A DNA stretch of 64,000 nt, taken from positions 25,238 to 89,237 of the forward strand of contig DFCS01000012.1 of the NCBI GenBank assembly GCA_002367105.1. Direction: 5' to 3'. Source of the DNA: Hungatella sp. UBA3048 (GTDB taxonomy: Bacteria; Bacillota; Clostridia; Lachnospirales; Lachnospiraceae). Under the pieces are notes generated by a model, which was not told the DNA's origin, did no database searches, and was given only the letters and a program-made list of their open reading frames with translations. This document shows, in pieces, positions 60,444 to 64,000 of this stretch (position 1 is its first letter; the number at the start of each line of letters is the position of its first letter). Made by a program: the position numbers and the translations under genes.

Positions 60444-62696
60444 CTATGAAAGCTTCCAGATATCCCGGTTATATTCCAGAATGGTCCGGTCTGAAGAGAA
60501 ATACCCTGCCTTGCTGATGTTTATTAACATCTTTTTCGCCCAAGCAAAGGAATCCTCATAATCCTGATAGATCTTTTCCCTGGCAGCCGAATAAGCTTTA
60601 TAATCCAAAAGGGTCATGAACCAGTCCTTCTTTAATATCTCATCATAAAGCCTCTTTAAGTTCTCCTTATGGCCGATGGCAGTCATCTCCGCTCCTACCA
60701 TAAAGTCCAGAGCTTCCCGGATCTCTGAATCCTTTTCGTAATATTCCTTAGACACATAATCCGCTTTTTCATAATGCCGGATCACCGTTTCACTGGATTC
60801 TCCGAAAATATAGATATTGTCCTTACCCACCAGCTCTGCGATCTCCACGTTGGCACCATCCATCGTACCAAGAGTCACTGCCCCGTTTAACATGAATTTC
60901 ATGTTTCCGGTCCCGCTGGCCTCCTTGGAGGCAAGGGAAATCTGCTGGGAGATATCACAGGCCGGAATCAGCATTTCTGCTTTGGATACGTTATAGTTTT
61001 CCACCATCACCACCTTTAAATGGGGGCTTACCTGGGGATCATTGTTTATCAGCTCCTGAAGACATAAAATCAGGTGAATGATATCCTTTGCAATCACATA
61101 GGCAGGAGCCGCTTTTGCACCGAAAATTACGGTGACCGGAGTGGATGGCAGATTTCCTTTTTTAATCTCCAGATATTTGTGTATCACATAAAGGGCATTC
61201 ATCTGCTGTCTCTTATATTCATGAAGACGCTTGATCTGTATATCATAAATGGAATTTTCATTGATATCTGTCCCTTGGGTAGACTTAAGATATTCCTTTA
61301 AAGCGATCTTGTTCTGCTTTTTTAAATCCAGTATTGCCTTTAAGGTTGCTTCATCGTCAAAGGCTGCCAGCCTTTCTAACTCCATGGCGTCCTTCTTATA
61401 TCCCTCCCCGATCCTTGAGGTGATCAGTTTGGAAAGCCGGGGATTGCAATGGAGCAGCCACCGTCTGAAGGTGATACCGTTGGTTTTATTGGAAAACTTC
61501 TCCGGATATATATCATAAAACTTCTTTAATTCACTCTTTTTCAGGATCTCAGTATGAAGGTATGCCACCCCATTGACGCTGAAACCATAATGGATATCCA
61601 TATGAGCCATGTGTACCAGATCCTTTTCATCGATGATAGCAACGGAAGGGTCTTTATAAGCCTTACGGGCCTGCTCATGAAGCTTCTTTATGACAGGCAC
61701 CAGCTGAGGCACTGCTTCTTCTAAATATTCCATGGGCCACTTTTCAAGGGCTTCCGCGAGTATGGTATGATTGGTGTAAGCGCAGGTCCTGCTGATAATC
61801 TTTGATGCCTCTTCAAAGGAAATTCCCCGCAGCATTAAAAGACGCACCAGCTCCGGGATCACCATGGAGGGGTGGGTATCATTGATCTGGATCACCGCAT
61901 AATCCGGTAAGTCATAAAGCTTGCAGCCCTTGTTGATGCATTCATCAAGAATATACTGGGCAGCACTGCTGACCATAAAATACTGTTGGTAAATACGAAG
62001 CTTCCTGCCGGCCTCGTCGCTGTCATCCGGATAAAGAAACAGGGTCAGATTCTTTTTTATATCCTCTTTATCAAAGGAAATCCCTTCTTTTATAATTTCC
62101 TCATCGATGGTTTCCAAGTCAAACAGATGAAGCTTGTTGGTCCGTCCATGATAACCGGTCACCCCTATGTCATACATTCTGGAGCGAACGGTCAGCCCTC
62201 CAAAGGCCACGGGATAACTGACTTCTGTCCTGGTAAGCCAGCTGTTCTCCTCGATCCATGGATTGGGATTCTCCGCCTGAAGATGGTCATCAAAGCTCTG
62301 CTTAAATAAACCGAAATGATAATTAAGGCCAATACCGTCTCCGTTTAAACCAAGGGTTGCCATGGAATCCAGAAAACAGGCGGCAAGACGTCCCAGACCG
62401 CCGTTTCCAAGAGAAGGCTCCGGCTCCATTTCCTCGATCTCACAAATATCTCTGCCGTTCTTTATAAGAAGCTGGCGGACCTCCTCATACATACCAAGGT
62501 TGATCAGATTATTGGAAAGCAGTTTGCCGATTAAAAATTCCGCAGATATATAATATACCTTTTTCTTTTCTTCCTCCTGCCGTCTATTCTCCGATTCCTC
62601 CTGCACGATTTTCAGCAATGCAGTGTATATCTCCTTATTCGTACACTGATTTACCGCTTTTTTATATATTTCAAAAATCCGTTGCTCAAGATTCAT
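60444..62696 (-). CDS. glgP: glycogen/starch phosphorylase
   Basis: A 750-residue PLP-dependent glycosyltransferase family 35 enzyme. It has [52 protein letters not shown] and the PLP Lys in [28 protein letters not shown] (described by its two halves). It releases glucose 1-phosphate from stored glucan. The length is typical of bacterial GlgP. It is divergent from an AraC regulator with a cupin domain and ends at the shared terminator. Confidence 0.97.
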   Translation of the reverse strand: MNLEQRIFEIYKKAVNQCTNKEIYTALLKIVQEESENRRQEEEKKKVYYISAEFLIGKLLSNNLINLGMYEEVRQLLIKNGRDICEIEEMEPEPSLGNGGLGRLAACFLDSMATLGLNGDGIGLNYHFGLFKQSFDDHLQAENPNPWIEENSWLTRTEVSYPVAFGGLTVRSRMYDIGVTGYHGRTNKLHLFDLETIDEEIIKEGISFDKEDIKKNLTLFLYPDDSDEAGRKLRIYQQYFMVSSAAQYILDECINKGCKLYDLPDYAVIQINDTHPSMVIPELVRLLMLRGISFEEASKIISRTCAYTNHTILAEALEKWPMEYLEEAVPQLVPVIKKLHEQARKAYKDPSVAIIDEKDLVHMAHMDIHYGFSVNGVAYLHTEILKKSELKKFYDIYPEKFSNKTNGITFRRWLLHCNPRLSKLITSRIGEGYKKDAMELERLAAFDDEATLKAILDLKKQNKIALKEYLKSTQGTDINENSIYDIQIKRLHEYKRQQMNALYVIHKYLEIKKGNLPSTPVTVIFGAKAAPAYVIAKDIIHLILCLQELINNDPQVSPHLKVVMVENYNVSKAEMLIPACDISQQISLASKEASGTGNMKFMLNGAVTLGTMDGANVEIAELVGKDNIYIFGESSETVIRHYEKADYVSKEYYEKDSEIREALDFMVGAEMTAIGHKENLKRLYDEILKKDWFMTLLDYKAYSAAREKIYQDYEDSFAWAKKMLINISKAGYFSSDRTILEYNRDIWKLS

Positions 62697-62764
62697 AATA
62701 ACGTCTCCTTATTTGTTTTCTTTACCATTACTCTAGTATTATAGTATCCCAGACGGTGTTTATC

Positions 62765-62794
62765 TTGCAGCATCCTGGCATAATATGATACAAT
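62765..62794 (+). promoter_or_regulatory. putative promoter of the AraC gene
   Basis: A -35 TTGCAG (62765-62770) and a -10 TACAAT (62789-62794) are separated by 18 bp. Confidence 0.45.
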
Positions 62795-62829
62795 ACTATC
62801 ATTAATCACTTAACGACCACTTAACTATC

Positions 62830-63744
62830 TTGGAAAATAGGTGTTATATGAATATTATACAGTACGAAAACTATCAGGAAAAGCGGGAACAGGACCCTTC
62901 CGGTTTTCCTTACCTGACTTATCCCTGCACCATACCCCTGGATTTTAACAAGGTTCCTTTGCACTGGCACGATGAAATGGAATTCATCTACATTAAGAAA
63001 GGGTCCGGCCTTGTGTCGGTGGATTTTGTTTCCTATGAAGTCCATGGCGGCGACATCATCGTCGTCTGCCCAGGTATGCTTCATACCATCGAAAAGTGGA
63101 AGCAGGAATCCATGGAATATGAGAATATAATCTTTGACTTAACCCTGCTGCGTTCCAGACATCCGGATATCTGCTGGGAATCCTACCTCTCTCCCATCAG
63201 CCGGAGGCAGAAAAATCTTCCGGTTCATGTGACAAAATACTTCCCCTGCTACAGTGGAATCGCTTCCTGCTTAGACCAGATCGATCAAGTCCGTGAGACA
63301 TTTCCGGAAGGCTACGAGCTGCTAATCAAAGGGAAGTTATTGGAATTGTTTTTTCTTTTCTGGAGCAATGAGGAAGCATCTTCTTCCCCGCCTCCCCGCC
63401 CCCCAAAAGAATTGGAACGGACCAGGCAGATCCTTAAATATGTGGAACAGCATTACACCAGGCCCCTTTCTATCGAAGAAGTATCAGACGCCTGCGGCAT
63501 GAGCCAGTCTCATTTTATGAGATTTTTTAAGAATACCATAGGGATGCCCTTTACTGCTTACTTAAATGATTACCGCCTGACCATGGCCTCCCGGCTGCTC
63601 CTCTCCTCTGAGGATTCGGTACTTACCATTGCAGGTGATACGGGGTTTAACAATCTGTCTTATTTTAACCGGATCTTCAAGGAAAAATTCGGAATAACTC
63701 CCAGGGAATTCAGACGGCATATGGATATTCCTCCCTCTGTCTGA
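62830..63744 (+). CDS. AraC-family regulator with N-terminal cupin
   Basis: A 304-residue regulator. The N-terminal cupin carries the metal-like HWHDEMEFIYIKKGSG and VHGGDIIVVCPGMLHTIE. The C-terminal double HTH carries RPLSIEEVSDACGMSQSHFMRFFKNTIG and VLTIAGDTGFNNLSYFNRIFKEKFGITPREF. It likely senses a sugar and activates nearby carbohydrate genes; the divergent glgP is one candidate, although unlinked targets are equally possible. Confidence 0.9.
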   Translation: MENRCYMNIIQYENYQEKREQDPSGFPYLTYPCTIPLDFNKVPLHWHDEMEFIYIKKGSGLVSVDFVSYEVHGGDIIVVCPGMLHTIEKWKQESMEYENIIFDLTLLRSRHPDICWESYLSPISRRQKNLPVHVTKYFPCYSGIASCLDQIDQVRETFPEGYELLIKGKLLELFFLFWSNEEASSSPPPRPPKELERTRQILKYVEQHYTRPLSIEEVSDACGMSQSHFMRFFKNTIGMPFTAYLNDYRLTMASRLLLSSEDSVLTIAGDTGFNNLSYFNRIFKEKFGITPREFRRHMDIPPSV

Positions 63745-63780
63745 ATATGATAGTATCAAATCATAGACAGGTGAAGCTAT

Positions 63781-64000
63781 ATGGATCGAAACCGGATAAA
63801 ACTATCTGCTTTTACCGCGGTTCCCTTAGGGGTTGGGGCCTTAACAGTATATTTGACGAGAAACGGCTTGTCCATATATAAAACCTTAACTCTTCCTGCC
63901 TTTTCTCCCCCTATATGGCTGCTTCCGGTCATCTGGACCGTTCTATATATCCTCATGGGGTTTGGCTCCTATCTTGCCGCTTCCTCGCCGTCTCACAGAA
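63781..64000 (+). CDS. TspO/MBR family protein, 5' part only
   Basis: The frame from ATG 63781 stays open to the window end (73 codons). It reads MDRNRIKLSAFTAVPLGVGAL, then LPAFSPPIWLLPVIWTVLYILMGFGSYL, matching the conserved first two membrane segments and the P-x-W-x-x-P-x-x-W-x-x-LY-x-x-MG motif of tryptophan-rich sensory proteins. These bind porphyrins or similar ligands. The 3' end lies beyond the window. Confidence 0.85.
   Translation, partial: MDRNRIKLSAFTAVPLGVGALTVYLTRNGLSIYKTLTLPAFSPPIWLLPVIWTVLYILMGFGSYLAASSPSHR

Overview
The window looks like chromosome from an anaerobic, gut-type Clostridia member, most likely Lachnospiraceae (Lacrimispora/Enterocloster-like). This is inferred from gene content: a Se-dependent molybdenum hydroxylase maturation set (YqeB/YqeC/MocA) beside the anaerobic purine-catabolism genes (ssnA, ygfK, ygeXYW, arcC-like), EndoQ next to EndoIII, a C_GCAxxG_C_C protein, gapN, AAGGAGG-type ribosome binding sites and AT-rich intergenic DNA. 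No rRNA, tRNA or CRISPR array was recognised.

Layout. 0.2-2.7 kb: an IbrA/IbrB-like trio (DUF3440 PAPS-reductase-fold protein, GNAT, ParB-like protein). 2.7-5.0 kb: an AgrC/AgrA-like two-component pair with a well-formed promoter and tandem upstream repeats. 5.2-6.0 kb: a gene remnant and an orphan protein. 6.2-16.4 kb (minus strand): an FCT-like sortase pilus operon with two signal-peptidase-like genes, a Cpa-like beta-helix adhesin, an FctA-like major pilin, two class B sortases, a minor pilin, a DivIVA-like coiled-coil protein and a repeat-rich acidic secreted protein. The first sortase carries a 5-bp tandem duplication that shifts its frame and removes the C-terminal anchor. One of the signal-peptidase-like proteins lacks the general-base lysine. 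16.7-18.4 kb: a mobile-element scar containing a possible small RNA, a RelE/HigB-like toxin broken by one stop codon with its intact antitoxin and palindromic operator, a group II intron RT scrap and a serine-recombinase scrap, part of it flanked by 23-bp direct repeats.

18.4-27.8 kb holds housekeeping and regulatory genes (LURP-one-like protein, nth, endoQ, a WYL regulator, a DUF1266 lipoprotein, an MFS permease, an AraC regulator). 27.8-33.7 kb is an Amadori-compound operon resembling frl/fra: a PfkB kinase, a SIS deglycase, a YfcC-type permease and an unusual amidohydrolase, with a divergent GntR/UTRA regulator. 34-40.6 kb contains gapN, a TDT permease, a C_GCAxxG protein, a tocopherol-cyclase-like protein, a PAS-GGDEF-HD-GYP protein and a flavin reductase.

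40.7-60.4 kb is one functional block. Reading leftward, ssnA, ygfK, a hydantoinase, yqeC and a ModE-like regulator lead into a molybdopterin operon (moeA-like, moaC, moaA, MOSC, mog, yqeB, mocA). Reading rightward, a YheO-like regulator is followed by ygeX, ygeY, ygeW, carbamate kinase and an NCS2 purine permease. Together these would import purines, open the ring, and recover ammonia, carbamoyl phosphate/ATP and small acids, with the molybdenum cofactor supplied for a selenium-dependent hydroxylase. The hydroxylase itself is not in this window. The end holds glycogen phosphorylase, an AraC regulator and the start of a TspO/MBR gene.
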